From contig NC_021499.1 of NCBI RefSeq assembly GCF_000412695.1, positions 5,890,001-5,954,000 of the forward strand: a DNA stretch of 64,000 nucleotides. Direction: 5' to 3'. A program made the position numbers and the translations under genes. Source of the DNA: Pseudomonas resinovorans NBRC 106553 (GTDB lineage Bacteria > Pseudomonadota > Gammaproteobacteria > Pseudomonadales > Pseudomonadaceae). The notes under the pieces were generated by a model. It did not search any database, was not told the DNA's origin, and saw nothing but the letters and a program-made list of their open reading frames with translations. Below are positions 38,201-47,676 of the stretch, one piece after another. Each line of letters begins with the position of its first letter. The stretch's first letter is position 1.

Positions 38201-41200
38201 GGCCACCCTGGTTATTCAGCGCGACACCGCTGAGGCCCAACTGGCCGCTGCTGATCAGCCGGCCACCACTGTTGTCGAGGTTGCGCAGGCTCAGGCTGAA
38301 GCCCTGGCTGCTGCTGATCTCGCCGGCCTGGTTGGCCAGGTCGCGCAGCCGCGAAATGCTCAGCGGACCCTGGGTGAGGATCAGGCCACCCTGGTTGTCC
38401 AGGTCACCGCCCTTGAGGTCGAGGTTGATGCCCGAGGCACCGATCAGGCGGCCCTGGCGCTGGATGAGCCGGTCGAGGCCCAGAAGCATCGAACCCTTGG
38501 CGGACACTTCGCCATCGTCGCTGGAGTCCAGCGTGCCGGCCTGCAGGTCGAGCGTGCCCTGGCTGTTGATCAGGCCCTGGTCGCGATTATCGATGGCCTG
38601 GGCCTGGAGCTCGAGGGCGGTGCCGGCCAACAGGCTGCCGCCCCGGTTGTCGAGGTTGCCGGCGTTCAGCGTGAGGCGCTGGGCAGCATTGATAAGGCCC
38701 TGGTCGTCGTTGACGAGGTCGCCGGTGGTGTCGACGCGGGTATCGCCACGGCTGGTCAGGGTGCCGCCGCCGTTGGCCAGGCTGGAGGCACGAACATCGA
38801 GCCGGGAGCCGGCAATCAGCCCCTTGAGGTTGGCCAGCGCCTGCTCGATGCGCAGGGTCAGGGCCTGGGCACTGAGCAGCTTGCCGCTGGCGTTGTCGAC
38901 GCTGCGGGCGGCCAGGGTGAAGGCCTGCTGGCTGGAGATTTCGCCACCCTGGTTATCGAGGTTGCCAAGGTTTTTCAGCAGCAACTGGCCGGGGGCGTTG
39001 ATCAGCCCCTGGCGGTTGTCGAGGTCGCCGCCCTGTAGGTCGAGACTGAGGTCTGTGTCGCTGAACAGCTGGCCGGCCCGCTGCTCCAGGCGGCTGGCGC
39101 TGGCAGTGAGCGCCCGGTTGCTGCCGATACGGCCCGCATTGTTGATCAACTCGCCGGCCTGCAGGGCCAGCGTGTCGGCACCGATCAGTTGCCCCTGGCT
39201 GTTGTCGAGACGGCCCGTGGTGAGCTGCGCCGCCCCCTTGGCGGACAGTACGCCCTCGCGATTGCTCAGGCTGGCACTGGCCAGCACCAGGCGGCCGTCG
39301 GTCAGCAGTTGGCCGGCGTCGTTGTTCAGTTCGCCACGGCTGGCCAGGGTCATGGCGCCGGCGCTGGAGAGGCGGCCACTGCGGTTGTCCAGCTGGCCCA
39401 CGCTGAGGTCGAGGCGACCTTCGCTGTTGATCAGGCCCTGGGTGTTGGTCAGCGCCTGCTCCAGGGCGATGTCCACGTCCTGCTGGCTGAGCAGGCGGCC
39501 TCCGCTGTTGTCCAGGCTCGTAGCGCGCAGGGTCACGGCGCTATTGCCGGAGATCAGGCCCCGGGTGCGGTTGATCACCTGCGCCACGGCAAGCCCCAGG
39601 CGGGTGCCGGCCAGAAGTCGGCCCTGGTCGCTGTTGTCGAGTTGCTGGCCGGTAAGCTGGACGGACTCCTGGCTGGAGATCTCGCCGCCACGGTTGTCGA
39701 TTTCATCGACCTTGAGGACCAGGTCCCGGGTGGCGCTGACCAGGCCGTTGGCACTGTTATCGAGACGCTGGCCGTCGAGCGCCAGGCTGCCCAGGGCGAT
39801 CAGCAGCCCGCCACGCTGGTCGAGGCTGCCGACGCGGGCCTGGACGTCGCCTCGGCCGACGATCTCGCCTGCACGGTTGTCGAGGGTGGCGACGGCGAGG
39901 TCGAGCGGGCCGTTGGCCGACAGGGCGCCGCCCCGGTTATCGAAGTGGCCGACCACTGCGATAGTGGACGAGCCGAGGCTGTTGATTCGGCCCTCGCGGT
40001 TGTCCAGGCTGCCGGCGCGCAGGTCGAGCCCGTTGGCGGAAAGCTCGCCCCTGGCGTTGTCCAGGGCCTGGGCGATACGCACCACCAGGGCCTGGTTGCT
40101 GAGCAGCTTGCCGCCGCTGTTGTCGAGCTGCTGCGCGGCCAGGGTGAAGCCCTGCTGGCTGGAGATTTCGCCGCCGCGATTCTGCACCTGCCCGAGGTTC
40201 TGCAGCAGCAGTTGGCCGGGGCTGTTGATCAGGCCTCCGGCGCTGTTGTTCAGCAGGCCGTGTTGCAGATCGAGCTGGAGGTCGGCCCTGCTGAACAGCT
40301 CGCCGCCATCATGCTGGTCCAGGCCGGTGACCCGGGCACTCAAGGCCTGCCCGCTGGCGATGCGGCCCTTGGCACTGTTGTCGACCAGGCCTGCGATCAA
40401 TTGCAGCCGGCCAGCAGCGGTCAGCCTGCCGCCCTGGCTGTTGTCCAGGGCGCCCGTGTCGAGTTGCAGGTTGCCCTTGGCACTGAGTGAGCCCGACAGG
40501 CTGTTGTCCAGGCCGGCGCTCGCCAGCTTCAGGGCACCGTCGCTGACGATGACGCCGCCCTGGTTGTCGAGTTGGCCACGAGCAGTCAGGTTCAGATCGG
40601 CGGCACTGGAGAGCATGCCGCCCTGGTTATCCACATGGCCGGCGCTGAGGTCGAGGCTACCCTCGCTGCTGAGCAGGCCCTGGCGGTTGACCAGGGTGCC
40701 ATCCAGTTCGGCGTCCCTGGGCGTCAGGGCGATAACCAGCGAGGTCGCACCAGCCAGCGTGCCGCCACTGTTATCCAGGTGACTGGCATTGACGATGGTC
40801 GACTGGCGGCCGAAGACCAGGCCCTTGGCCTGGTTGATCACCCGCGCCACGGCAAGGGCCAGGCTGCTGCCGGCCAGCACCTTGCCGCCGCTGTTGTCCA
40901 GCCGCTGACCGGTGAGGCTGACGCTGGTCTGGCTGGACAACTCACCGCCGCGGTTGTCGACATCCCCTACGGCGAGTTTCAGCGCTTTTGTGCTGCCCAC
41001 CAGGCCGCCCTGGCGGTTGTCGAGGCTGGCGGCCTGAAGCTGCAGATCGCCCTGGGCGACCAGTTCGCCGCCTTGCTGCGCCAGGCGGCCAAGCGTGGCG
41101 GTCAGGTTGTGCTGGCTGGCGATGCGCCCCTGGGCGTTGTTCACGTCCTCGGCCTTGAGCGAAAGCGCTCCGGCCGAGGTGACGAGCCCGCCCTGGTTGT

Positions 41201-43682
41201 CCAGCCGTTGCCCCTGGTAGTCGAGGCTGGCGGCGCTGGTGATACGACCCTGTTGGCGGTTGTCCAGATGCTCGACCGCAAGCACCAGCGGGCCACCCGC
41301 CGAGATGAGCCCAGCGCGATTGTCCAGCTGGCTGCCGGCGAGCTCGACCCGGCCTTGGCTGCCGAGCTCGCCACCCCGGTTGTCCAGCCTGTCGGCCCGT
41401 ACGGCCAGGCCGCCCTTGGCAAGCAGGCTGCCGCGATCCTGGTTGTCGAGCAGGCCGCTGACCCTGGCATTCAGGGCGCCGTCCGCCACCAGGCTGCCCT
41501 GGCGGTTGTCGAGGCTGCCGGCCTGCAGGTTGAGCTGTTTGCCCGACCCCAGCGTACCGCCCTGGTTGTTCAGGGCCCCGGCCAGGGAAAGCTCCAGTCC
41601 ACCATCACCCAACAGATCGCCGCCCTGGTTGTCCAGGCTGGCGGCACTGAGCCCGATGGCACCGCCCGCGGAGATCTCGCCGCCACGGTTGCCGGCGTCG
41701 CCGGTGACATTGAGCAGCAGGTTGCCGGCGCTGCTGAGCAGCCCGCTGGCGTTGTTCAGGGACGTACTGCGTGCGTCCAGGGCGGAAGCGGAGATCAACC
41801 CCTTGAGGTTGTTCAGGGCGCGGTCGATGCGCAGGGTCAGGGCCTGGGCGCTGAGCAGCTTGCCGCCGCTGTTGTCGAGGCTGCGGGCGGCCAGGGTGAA
41901 GGCCTGCCGACTGGAGATTTCACCACCCCGGTTGTCGACCTCGCCGAGGTTCTTCAACAGCAGCTGGCCCGGCGCGTTCAGCAGCCCGCCACGGTTGTCG
42001 AGCTTGCCGCCATTGAGGTCCAGGCCGAGCCCGCTGTTGCTGTAGAGCTGGCCGCCGTTGCCCTGGTCCAGCGCGGTGACACTGGCCGACAGCTTGCCGT
42101 CGCTGGCGATGCGGCCGGCGTCGCGGTTATCCACAAGGCCGGCCTGTAGATCGAGGGTCGAGCCGCTGGTGAGTTGGCCGCTGCGGTTGTCCAGCGTGCC
42201 TGCCGTGACCTGTACCTGCCGGCTCGCGCCCAGCTTGCCGCCACGGTTGTCCAGGCTATCGGCCTGGAGATTGGCGCTGGTCTGGCTGGACAATTCGCCG
42301 CCACGGTTATCCAGGTGGCCGAGCTTGGCTTCCAGCTTGCCGGTACTGGCCACCAGACCGGCCTCTCCGTTGTTCAGCTCACCGGCCGCCAGTTCCAGGT
42401 CGCCCTTGGCCAATACCCGACCGCCACGGTTATCCAGCTTCGCGGCCGCCACCTTGGCCTGGCCCTGGGCGCTCAGGGTGCCGCCTCGGTTGTCCAGGGT
42501 CTGGCTGGCGCTCAGTTCGAGGTTGCGGCCAGCCACCAGGCTGCCGCTGTTGCGCAGGTCCCGCGCCTGGACCTGGAGATCGCTTGCGGCATTGCGGCTG
42601 TTGTCCGGATTGACCCCAGCCTCGATCACGCCCTGGTTGCTCAACAGACCGCCGCTGTCCAAGCGAACCCCTTCCCGAGCCGCGAGGCTCTGGCGGTTGG
42701 TCAGGTCCTCCCGGGTGGTGATGTTCGCACCCCCGCCGGCGTAGGTCTTGCCGGTCAGTTCAGCGCTTTGCGCGTTGACCTGCAGGTCGCCACGTGCCGA
42801 GGTCTGGGCCAAGGTCAGCCTGCCGTTGGCGTCGATATGGATATCGCCGGCGCTGGCGGCCATATCGCCGGCCAGCTTCACGCCGACGCCGGCCTCGGTG
42901 CCCACCAGGCGAATGGCTCCGGCATACATGCCGCCCAGGGCGGAGCTGTCGATGGCCAGTTCCGGTTTTGCACTGCCATCGGCGGCGCGTGGTGTGGCGG
43001 CCAGGCTGTCGGCCTGCACGTCATTTCGGCCGGTGACTACGGTCAGGTTGCGAGCATGCAGTTCGGCGTTGAGCCTGGCGCTGCGGGTGATCAGCTCGAA
43101 CTGGTCGATGTTGCCGGCATTCAGGCCGGCGCCCTCGATGGCGATGTCGCCGCCGTCCACCTCGAAGCGCTGCAAGCGCCCGCCCTCGACCACCGGCTTG
43201 CCGGTGGTGAGGGTGGCGCGCGGGGTGTTGATGAAACCGCAACCGTCGCAGGTGATGCCGTGGGGGTTGGCAACTATGACCCGTGCCGACTGGCCGGCGA
43301 CTTCGGTGTAGCCCTTGAGCTGGCTGCGGGTGCCGCCGGTGACCTCGTTGAGGATGGTGCTGGCCGCCCGGCCCTGGAGGTTGGAGTTGCCGACGATGAT
43401 GCCGCCCAGTTGGGTCGCCTGGGTCTTGTTGGTGGCGTTGTTGAGAATCAGGCCCTGCTGCCCGACGTTGTAGTCACGGAACTTGTTGTGCGACAGCCCG
43501 CTGCCGTTGGGGGTGGCGATATTGACGATGGGTACGCCGTTGCCGGCCTGGCCCAGCTGGGTGTTGCCGCCGGCGGCGCGGTCCACCGCCAGCTCGGCGG
43601 CGACCGTGACGATCGGATCGAGGAACAGGATGCCGGCCAGGGTCAGGGCGATGCATTGGTTCAGCGGGCTGCGGGTATCCAT
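32202..43682 (-). CDS. cdiA: CdiA-type filamentous haemagglutinin, contact-dependent inhibition toxin
   Basis: This 3826-residue TpsA exoprotein is exported by the adjacent TpsB. In order: signal peptide (about residues 1-30), TPS secretion domain (about 31-280, with NPHGI at 139-143 and the CDGC pair at 145-148), then several dozen degenerate repeats of about 20-23 residues with LDNRGG/LDNSGG cores (roughly 370-2200), further beta-helix and a less repetitive region, a second haemagglutinin repeat block (about 3000-3400, with xDLxxxAGRDL patterns), an Ala/Thr-rich hydrophobic pre-toxin region near 3520-3600, a junction around ELYQYSVGRDPDANSG (about 3687), and a C-terminal variable domain ending RRLSDDD. 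The canonical VENN motif is absent. The last about 310 codons are much more AT-rich than the rest, as expected for an exchanged toxin module. The toxin activity was not recognised; SFATIHDQWM and SMPPAIIVNYGA are its striking segments. Confidence 0.88.
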   Translation of the reverse strand: MDTRSPLNQCIALTLAGILFLDPIVTVAAELAVDRAAGGNTQLGQAGNGVPIVNIATPNGSGLSHNKFRDYNVGQQGLILNNATNKTQATQLGGIIVGNSNLQGRAASTILNEVTGGTRSQLKGYTEVAGQSARVIVANPHGITCDGCGFINTPRATLTTGKPVVEGGRLQRFEVDGGDIAIEGAGLNAGNIDQFELITRSARLNAELHARNLTVVTGRNDVQADSLAATPRAADGSAKPELAIDSSALGGMYAGAIRLVGTEAGVGVKLAGDMAASAGDIHIDANGRLTLAQTSARGDLQVNAQSAELTGKTYAGGGANITTREDLTNRQSLAAREGVRLDSGGLLSNQGVIEAGVNPDNSRNAASDLQVQARDLRNSGSLVAGRNLELSASQTLDNRGGTLSAQGQAKVAAAKLDNRGGRVLAKGDLELAAGELNNGEAGLVASTGKLEAKLGHLDNRGGELSSQTSANLQADSLDNRGGKLGASRQVQVTAGTLDNRSGQLTSGSTLDLQAGLVDNRDAGRIASDGKLSASVTALDQGNGGQLYSNSGLGLDLNGGKLDNRGGLLNAPGQLLLKNLGEVDNRGGEISSRQAFTLAARSLDNSGGKLLSAQALTLRIDRALNNLKGLISASALDARSTSLNNASGLLSSAGNLLLNVTGDAGNRGGEISAGGAIGLSAASLDNQGGDLLGDGGLELSLAGALNNQGGTLGSGKQLNLQAGSLDNRQGSLVADGALNARVSGLLDNQDRGSLLAKGGLAVRADRLDNRGGELGSQGRVELAGSQLDNRAGLISAGGPLVLAVEHLDNRQQGRITSAASLDYQGQRLDNQGGLVTSAGALSLKAEDVNNAQGRIASQHNLTATLGRLAQQGGELVAQGDLQLQAASLDNRQGGLVGSTKALKLAVGDVDNRGGELSSQTSVSLTGQRLDNSGGKVLAGSSLALAVARVINQAKGLVFGRQSTIVNASHLDNSGGTLAGATSLVIALTPRDAELDGTLVNRQGLLSSEGSLDLSAGHVDNQGGMLSSAADLNLTARGQLDNQGGVIVSDGALKLASAGLDNSLSGSLSAKGNLQLDTGALDNSQGGRLTAAGRLQLIAGLVDNSAKGRIASGQALSARVTGLDQHDGGELFSRADLQLDLQHGLLNNSAGGLINSPGQLLLQNLGQVQNRGGEISSQQGFTLAAQQLDNSGGKLLSNQALVVRIAQALDNARGELSANGLDLRAGSLDNREGRINSLGSSTIAVVGHFDNRGGALSANGPLDLAVATLDNRAGEIVGRGDVQARVGSLDQRGGLLIALGSLALDGQRLDNSANGLVSATRDLVLKVDEIDNRGGEISSQESVQLTGQQLDNSDQGRLLAGTRLGLAVAQVINRTRGLISGNSAVTLRATSLDNSGGRLLSQQDVDIALEQALTNTQGLINSEGRLDLSVGQLDNRSGRLSSAGAMTLASRGELNNDAGQLLTDGRLVLASASLSNREGVLSAKGAAQLTTGRLDNSQGQLIGADTLALQAGELINNAGRIGSNRALTASASRLEQRAGQLFSDTDLSLDLQGGDLDNRQGLINAPGQLLLKNLGNLDNQGGEISSQQAFTLAARSVDNASGKLLSAQALTLRIEQALANLKGLIAGSRLDVRASSLANGGGTLTSRGDTRVDTTGDLVNDDQGLINAAQRLTLNAGNLDNRGGSLLAGTALELQAQAIDNRDQGLINSQGTLDLQAGTLDSSDDGEVSAKGSMLLGLDRLIQRQGRLIGASGINLDLKGGDLDNQGGLILTQGPLSISRLRDLANQAGEISSSQGFSLSLRNLDNSGGRLISSGQLGLSGVALNNQGGLLSGWQGLAVSGQSLDNRNLGTLSSRSGDLSVTLTGGLLNSGEGAIASQGRLDVKAASLDNSGKGILSSGGDQQLDIATVLNNGAGGLIDSAAALDLKAANLNNAGGSLQAERVLDLRTTDLDNGGGSIAGNGAINLNLLGTFGNANGQLASAGPLVLQAIQIDNQAGQIASRSLLTLLTGGLDNRNRGTLAANGALLLTATGALQNDNDGLIYSRDAGIRINAANLGNAQGTIQAQGELDIDTGTFSNQGGRILSQAGNLTINAGNLDNRGGTLASLQGWVKARLGGWLDNSATAGTAGVVQGRSLELDATAIRNQGGHLSAIGGDAVLRTGDLANDQGGLYAKGLLKITGNNLNNAGQIAAQAVDFSLAGALNNQRGIIESDTTLLLAAASLDNRGGQLRGLGTTGRSQLTVRGLLDNRDGTLEIASSDFGLTAASFQNEAGRLLHVGRGVFDLTLPSVVNAGGSIVTRGGLTLNAGSWTNSSIIQAGRLTVNVGEFHQTASGQLLASDAFSGIGGSWTNDGLIASDGRLDLRLSGTYSGEGSVSSLDDLTLDAARLLLPTAGRITGGGDTRIRVGGPLDNHGVMTSASGLILEAARLNNHGTLGSAGTLRLVAANLLNQDGLIFSGGDMALRVGSFTNRYADVYSLGDIDIAADDAGGQASLLSNQSGTLESVGAFSLRAALIENRRDILTYSDGGLYTAKIEENFCVEPGVDCSGRSNTWFRITTRSKLEVTDASAAAVINAGQGLTITGGTLRNESSLISAGGDIAMTLDALDNKGVEVGETETSRVYRLTRMDRRYQLAYVAQAEAFTARYWLESPNYDAGNTAAIAPAISLFLSGEFDGEVHRLASTTQLSSGDQRYASIIQAGGNVSISARDHINNGVVRTHQTYVSGGNKVGGTASGGTGAITDFTLNAQLPPDLAQQQVNPLTLPGFSIPTGQNGLFRLSGAAGSDVDASQADQGPQSWEMAGGSIGATQRERDLSDTQARQVQTAGQGPARLGSGQLELGSRVRVEGTDAGAIRVDAGGAPDTSPLPNRTGVPGDPTQGGAIAEGPGGITSPQSQVVDRVQGLPAERAPSRSHRYLIETNPELTNLRQFLSSDYLLGELGYDPDQAQKRLGDGLYEQRLVREAIAARTGQRYLEGLTSDEAMFRYLMDNALASKERLGLSVGVSLSAAQVAALTHDIVWLEEHEVNGEKVLVPVLYLAQAEGRLAPNGALIQGRDVALISGGELDNQGTLRASNNLSASGGNLVNSGLIEAGNRLDLLATDSIRNAQGGIIAGRDVSAIALTGDIVNERSVTTHQAATQSGSQSERRDFVDTASRIEAANDLSLSAGRDLANIGGMLGAGGNASLSAGRDLIIGSATEAHSTNVDAGKARWSDTSITQHGSDVQVGGNLEIEAGRDLAVIASRVGADGDLDLAAGRDLDISSAANESHYESHYKSGGKKLDIEQSLVRQQGSVLEAGGDLSVIAGGDLSVTSSRLQAGDEAFLYAGNDLSLLAEQDSDYSLYDKQKKGSFGSSQTQRDEVTDIRHVGSSISAGGDITLVSEGDQRYQKARLESGGDLTLDSGGEIAFEAVKDLHQESHEKSKGDLAWTSAKGQGTTDETLRQSELVAQGEIAIKAVDGLKIDLKQIDQKTVSQTIDAMVQADPNLAWLKQMEERGDVDWQRVQEIHDSFKYSHSGLGVGAAIAIAILVAAATYGAASGLVGTAASATAGSGSAMSAGLATSTTTAAGITTTTSVAAGWGNVMAATALSSAAGTGASSFVSNKGDLGKTWADMTSEDSLKSYATAALIAGFAVGVTDGWGREITSEGNYKLIDYGERFKAYSANTALKLALSSDNKEAWLSIAATGALMELYQYSVGRDPDANSGVDRPEGSAFDASPGYVPKISVDGIAKEGKNIGLNLPLDDIACSKFYSVCHGTAISNLLNEVPGFNSFATIHDQWMISLEAAKGADMSVFENIGSMPPAIIVNYGAIYDKYRALLESTRRLSDDD

Positions 43683-43706
43683 GGCGTGACTCCTGTCGTG
43701 GCCGGC

Positions 43707-45398
43707 TCAGAAGAAGAGGTCGAAACGGAAATACAGCGGGTGCTCGCGGCGCTCGATGGCGGCCGGGCGCTCCAGGGAACGGGCGAAGGTGACCGACGCC
43801 GCGAGGTGCTGGCCGCGAGCGCTCAGCTCCAGCGCGTGGCCGCTCATGCGCCCGTGCTGGCCAGGGTTGTGCCGGTTGCCGTGAATGACGCCGAGGTCAT
43901 AGGCCAGTGCCACGCCGTATTCCTGCAGCCAGGGACGCAGCGGTTCCCAACCGATCGCCCGGCGCCAGCGCAGCTGGTTACGCCAGTAACCGCCGCTGTC
44001 GCCGGACAGCGACTGGTCCTTGAAGCCGCGCACCGAACTCAGCCCGCCGAGGCTGATGCGCTGCGGGCTGAACAGCACGTCCTCGCTGCGCTGGCCGTAG
44101 GCGAGGCTGTCGAAGCTGAGGTTTTCGCCGCGCACCTGGAAGGGCAGCAGGAAGCTGAGGGTGAGGCTGTATTTGTCGTAGCGGGCCACCGGCTCGCTGC
44201 CACGGGGGTGGCCCGCGCCCTGGGCATCCAGGGCACCGACGCCCTGGTGCCAGCCGGCGTCCAGGTTGACGAAGGCGGCGCCTATTCGGCGGCCATGGTT
44301 GAAGCCGAGCAGGGCCTCGCTCAGACGATGGCTGGACACCCCGATCAGGCTGTTGTCCATGTAGTTGCGGGTGCGCAAGTGGCTCAGGCCGAAGCTGGCG
44401 GCCGTCTTGCTCACGGCATCGCGGTGCAGCACACGCTCTGCCTGGAACTGGTGGCTCTTGCTCTCGCCGTCGGTGACGAAGGCGAAGCCCGAGCTGTCGT
44501 TGCGGGTGCGGTAGTAACTCTGGCTGTAGGCATAGGACAGGCTCCACCAGCCGTAGGGCAGGCTGTAGGAAAACCCCTGGTTGGCCGAGTGGCGCCAGCG
44601 GTCGCTGGCGAGGTCGCCGCCACCGCGCAGGCTCAGCTGGTCGGCGAGGCCCAGCGGGCTGTCCCAGTCGAAATTCACCCCCCATTGCTGCTCGCCGGTG
44701 TCGCGCTGGCCGTCGTTGTGACGGTTCAAGCCCGCCCGCCAGGGCTTGTCGGGTTCGCCCTGGAGACGTACGCGGCTACCGCCCACTTCAGCGCCCGGCA
44801 CCAGCTCCAGCTGCGCCGGGCGCGACGGCAGGCGGTTGATCTGGTCCACCAGTTGCTCCAGCTCGCGAAGGTCCAGCACCTCGCCGATGCGTGCCGGCGA
44901 AACCATCGCCAGTTCCCGGTCGCTGGCGATGGCGGAACCGTCCAGGCCTTCGAGCCGCCCCTCGATGACGATCACCTCCAGCTCGCCATCGGCGAGGTCC
45001 TGCTGTGGCAGGTAGGCACGGGAGGTGACATGGCCACGGTCGAGATAGAAGTCGGTGATCTCCTTGAGCAACTGGTTCAGCTCGCCGGTGCCCAGGCAAC
45101 GTCCCTCGAAGCCGGCCAGCAGTTCACGCTGTCGCTCCGGCGGCATCAGCCCGGCCCCGGAGAGACGGATATGGCGCACCGGGAAACAGGCCGAGTCCGC
45201 CGGCTGTTCCAGCCGTGGGGTAGGCGCCGCCTGGCCGGGCAGTTGTTGCAGTTCCTCCAAGCGGCGGCGCTGTTCTTCGAGGATGCGTTCCTGGCGGTCG
45301 CGGATCAGGTCGCGGTCACCGGGCGACGTCTCCTGGGATAGGGCCGGGAGGCTGATGACCAGGGCCAGGAATAAGCTGAGAAGGTAGTAGCGGGGCAC
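43707..45398 (-). CDS. cdiB: CdiB/TpsB outer-membrane transporter
   Basis: CdiB exports CdiA across the outer membrane. With the GTG start at 45398 the 563-residue protein gains a clean signal peptide (PRYYLLSLFLALVISLPALS) and AAGGA upstream; the ATG 13 codons earlier would spoil it. Next come an arginine/glutamate-rich plug helix (DRDLIRDRQERILEEQRRRL), two POTRA domains (about residues 60-215, starting near CFPVRHIRLSGAGLM), and a 16-strand barrel with the L6 motif SVRGFKD and a C-terminal aromatic FDLFF. It is 24 bp upstream of cdiA, in the usual BAI order. Confidence 0.93.
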   Translation of the reverse strand: MPRYYLLSLFLALVISLPALSQETSPGDRDLIRDRQERILEEQRRRLEELQQLPGQAAPTPRLEQPADSACFPVRHIRLSGAGLMPPERQRELLAGFEGRCLGTGELNQLLKEITDFYLDRGHVTSRAYLPQQDLADGELEVIVIEGRLEGLDGSAIASDRELAMVSPARIGEVLDLRELEQLVDQINRLPSRPAQLELVPGAEVGGSRVRLQGEPDKPWRAGLNRHNDGQRDTGEQQWGVNFDWDSPLGLADQLSLRGGGDLASDRWRHSANQGFSYSLPYGWWSLSYAYSQSYYRTRNDSSGFAFVTDGESKSHQFQAERVLHRDAVSKTAASFGLSHLRTRNYMDNSLIGVSSHRLSEALLGFNHGRRIGAAFVNLDAGWHQGVGALDAQGAGHPRGSEPVARYDKYSLTLSFLLPFQVRGENLSFDSLAYGQRSEDVLFSPQRISLGGLSSVRGFKDQSLSGDSGGYWRNQLRWRRAIGWEPLRPWLQEYGVALAYDLGVIHGNRHNPGQHGRMSGHALELSARGQHLAASVTFARSLERPAAIERREHPLYFRFDLFF

Positions 45399-45530
45399 GT
45401 CGGGCAGTCCTTTGCGAGCGACCGCAAATGAAACCAACTACCCCATTGGGAAGTATGTAGGACGAGTCTTAATTACCTCGGAAAAGACTCCGAATCAGTG
45501 GGGTATGCAACGACGAAACCGAACCTCGGG

Positions 45531-45650
45531 TAGCCCGGATAGAATCCGGGGGAAGATCCAACCGCCTGGGCAGCGCGAAGCCCTAAGCTCGGCCAGGCCT
45601 CGAAACGTTGGGTTTCGCTTCGCTCCACACCAACCTACAGTTGTCGGCAC
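45531..45650. repeat. REP-like repeat fragments between cdiB and typA
   Basis: A TAGCCCGGATAGAATCCGGG arm (45531-45550) is followed by AACGTTGGGTTTCGCTTCGC and CCAACCTACAG pieces (about 45597-45650) that match the families after hutF and before hutD. The 45399-45727 gap otherwise holds only the upstream region of cdiB and the typA terminator. Confidence 0.65.
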
Positions 45651-45670
45651 AGTCGGAGACGCATCCCAAT

Positions 45671-45710
45671 AAAAAGAAGCCCCCGCCGGATCGCTCCGGC
45701 GGGGGCTTTT
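45671..45710 (-). terminator. Bidirectional rho-independent terminator after typA
   Basis: AGCCCCCGCCGGA pairs with TCCGGCGGGGGCT around a TCGC loop, with A-rich and T-rich flanks on both sides. It ends typA transcription and insulates the cdi operon from it. Confidence 0.9.
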
Positions 45711-45727
45711 CAGTTACTGATCGGCGA

Positions 45728-47545
45728 TCAGACCTTGGCGCGCTCGTAGCGCTTGCGGTCGTTCTCGTTCAGCAGTTTCTTGCGCAGGCGGATGGACTTC
45801 GGCGTCACTTCCACCAGCTCGTCGTCGGCGATGAATTCCAGAGCCTGTTCCAGGGTGAACTTGATCGGCGGAACCAGGGCGATGACTTCGTCCTTGCCGG
45901 AAGCGCGCATGTTGTCGAGCTTCTTGCCCTTGGTGGGGTTGATCACCAGGTCGTTGTCACGGCTGTTGATGCCCGACAGCTGGCCTTCGTAGATCTCGTC
46001 GCCCGGGGCGAGGAACAGCTTGCCGCGGCTCTGCAGGGTTTCCAGCGAGTAGGTCAGGGCGGTGCCGGTGGCCATGGAGACCAGTACGCCGTTCTGACGG
46101 TTGCTGACTTCGCCGGCCTTGATCGGGCCGTAGTGGCTGAAGGTCGAGGTCAGGATGCCGGTACCCGAGGTCAGGGTCAGGAAGTTGTTACGGAAGCCGA
46201 TCAGGCCACGCGCCGGGATGGTGTATTCCAGGCGAACACGGCCCTTGCCGTCGGGGATCATGTTGGTCAGATCGCCCTTGCGCAGGCCCATCTGCTCCAT
46301 CACCGAGCCCTGGTGCTGCTCTTCGATGTCGATGGTGACGTTCTCGTAGGGCTCCTGCTTCTCGCCGTCCTTCTCGATGATCACCACTTCCGGACGGCCC
46401 ACGGCCATCTCGAAGCCTTCGCGGCGCATGGTTTCGATCAGTACGGAGAGGTGCAGTTCGCCACGGCCGGAGACCTTGAACTTCTCGGCGGACTCGCCCG
46501 CTTCGACGCGCAGGGCGACGTTGTGCAGCAGTTCCTTCTCCAGACGGTCCTTGATGTTGCGGCTGGTGACGAACTTGCCTTCCTTGCCGGCGAACGGCGA
46601 GTCGTTGACCTGGAAGGTCATGCTCACGGTCGGCTGGTCAACGGTCAGCGGCGGCAGGGCTTCGACGTTCTGCGGGTCGCACAGGGTATCGGAGATGAAC
46701 AGCTCTTCCATGCCGCTGACGCAGACGATGTCGCCGGCTTCGGCGTCGGCGACTTCAACGCGCTGCAGGCCGGAGTGACCCATGATCTTCAGGACGCGGC
46801 CGTTGCGCTTGGAACCGTCGTCGCTGATGGCGACTACCGGGGTGTTGGCCTTGATGCGGCCACGGGCGATGCGGCCGATGCCGATCACGCCGAGGAAGCT
46901 GTTGTAGTCCAGCTGGGAGATCTGCATCTGGAACGGGCCTTCGGTGTCCACGACCGGGGCCGGTACGTGGTCGATGATGGCCTGGAACAGGGCGTCCATG
47001 TTGTCGTCCATCTTCTCGTGGTCCATGCCGGCGATGCCGTTCAGGGCACTGGCGTAGACGATCGGGAAGTCCAGCTGCTCGTCGGTGGCGCCGAGGTTGT
47101 CGAACAGGTCGAAGATCTGGTCGATTACCCAGTCAGGACGCGCGCCCGGACGGTCGATCTTGTTGACGACGACGATCGGACGCAGGCCGGCCTTGAAGGC
47201 CTTCTGGGTCACGAAACGGGTCTGCGGCATGGGGCCGTCCTGGGCGTCGACCACCAGCAGTACGGAGTCGACCATGCTCATTACGCGCTCAACCTCGCCA
47301 CCGAAGTCGGCGTGGCCGGGGGTGTCGACGATGTTGATGTTGTAGCCGTTCCACTTGATGGCAGTGTTCTTCGCCAGAATGGTGATGCCGCGCTCTTTTT
47401 CCTGGTCGTTGGAGTCCATCACGCGCTCGCTTTCCGCTTCTTTGCGGTCGAGGGTGCCGGACAGCTTCAGGAGCTTGTCTACCAGGGTGGTCTTGCCATG
47501 GTCGACGTGGGCGATGATGGCGATGTTGCGGAGATTTTCGATCAC
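45728..47545 (-). CDS. typA: Translational GTPase TypA/BipA
   Basis: TypA is a ribosome-associated GTPase of the EF-G group involved in ribosome assembly and stress or low-temperature growth. The 605 residues show G1 [16 protein letters not shown]2-region [12 protein letters not shown]3 [13 protein letters not shown]4 [12 protein letters not shown] and the C-terminal TypA-specific domain ending with RLRKKLL. Length and motifs are normal. It is transcribed alone, ending at a strong terminator. Confidence 0.98.
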   Translation of the reverse strand: MIENLRNIAIIAHVDHGKTTLVDKLLKLSGTLDRKEAESERVMDSNDQEKERGITILAKNTAIKWNGYNINIVDTPGHADFGGEVERVMSMVDSVLLVVDAQDGPMPQTRFVTQKAFKAGLRPIVVVNKIDRPGARPDWVIDQIFDLFDNLGATDEQLDFPIVYASALNGIAGMDHEKMDDNMDALFQAIIDHVPAPVVDTEGPFQMQISQLDYNSFLGVIGIGRIARGRIKANTPVVAISDDGSKRNGRVLKIMGHSGLQRVEVADAEAGDIVCVSGMEELFISDTLCDPQNVEALPPLTVDQPTVSMTFQVNDSPFAGKEGKFVTSRNIKDRLEKELLHNVALRVEAGESAEKFKVSGRGELHLSVLIETMRREGFEMAVGRPEVVIIEKDGEKQEPYENVTIDIEEQHQGSVMEQMGLRKGDLTNMIPDGKGRVRLEYTIPARGLIGFRNNFLTLTSGTGILTSTFSHYGPIKAGEVSNRQNGVLVSMATGTALTYSLETLQSRGKLFLAPGDEIYEGQLSGINSRDNDLVINPTKGKKLDNMRASGKDEVIALVPPIKFTLEQALEFIADDELVEVTPKSIRLRKKLLNENDRKRYERAKV

Positions 47546-47676
47546 GGTTGTGCGTCTCGATCAGAGGATTCGGTGTGCCGCCCACTGTAGGCGGCATAGA
47601 TGAAAGACAGGCGAATCAGGCGGCCCGATGGTCGGGAGGGCGATGACGGATGCTTCCGCCGAACAGCCCTGGCTGC

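Noticed and set aside
37242..42149. Several 500-1000-codon open frames antisense to cdiA
   Set aside because: They mirror the repetitive coding sequence of cdiA, show Val/Ala/Gly or Arg/Ser/Pro-rich products, and have no ribosome sites or domains.
45399..45670. RNA gene or small protein upstream of cdiB
   Set aside because: Only repeat fragments and a possible leader are visible; no promoter-terminator pair or credible frame was found.
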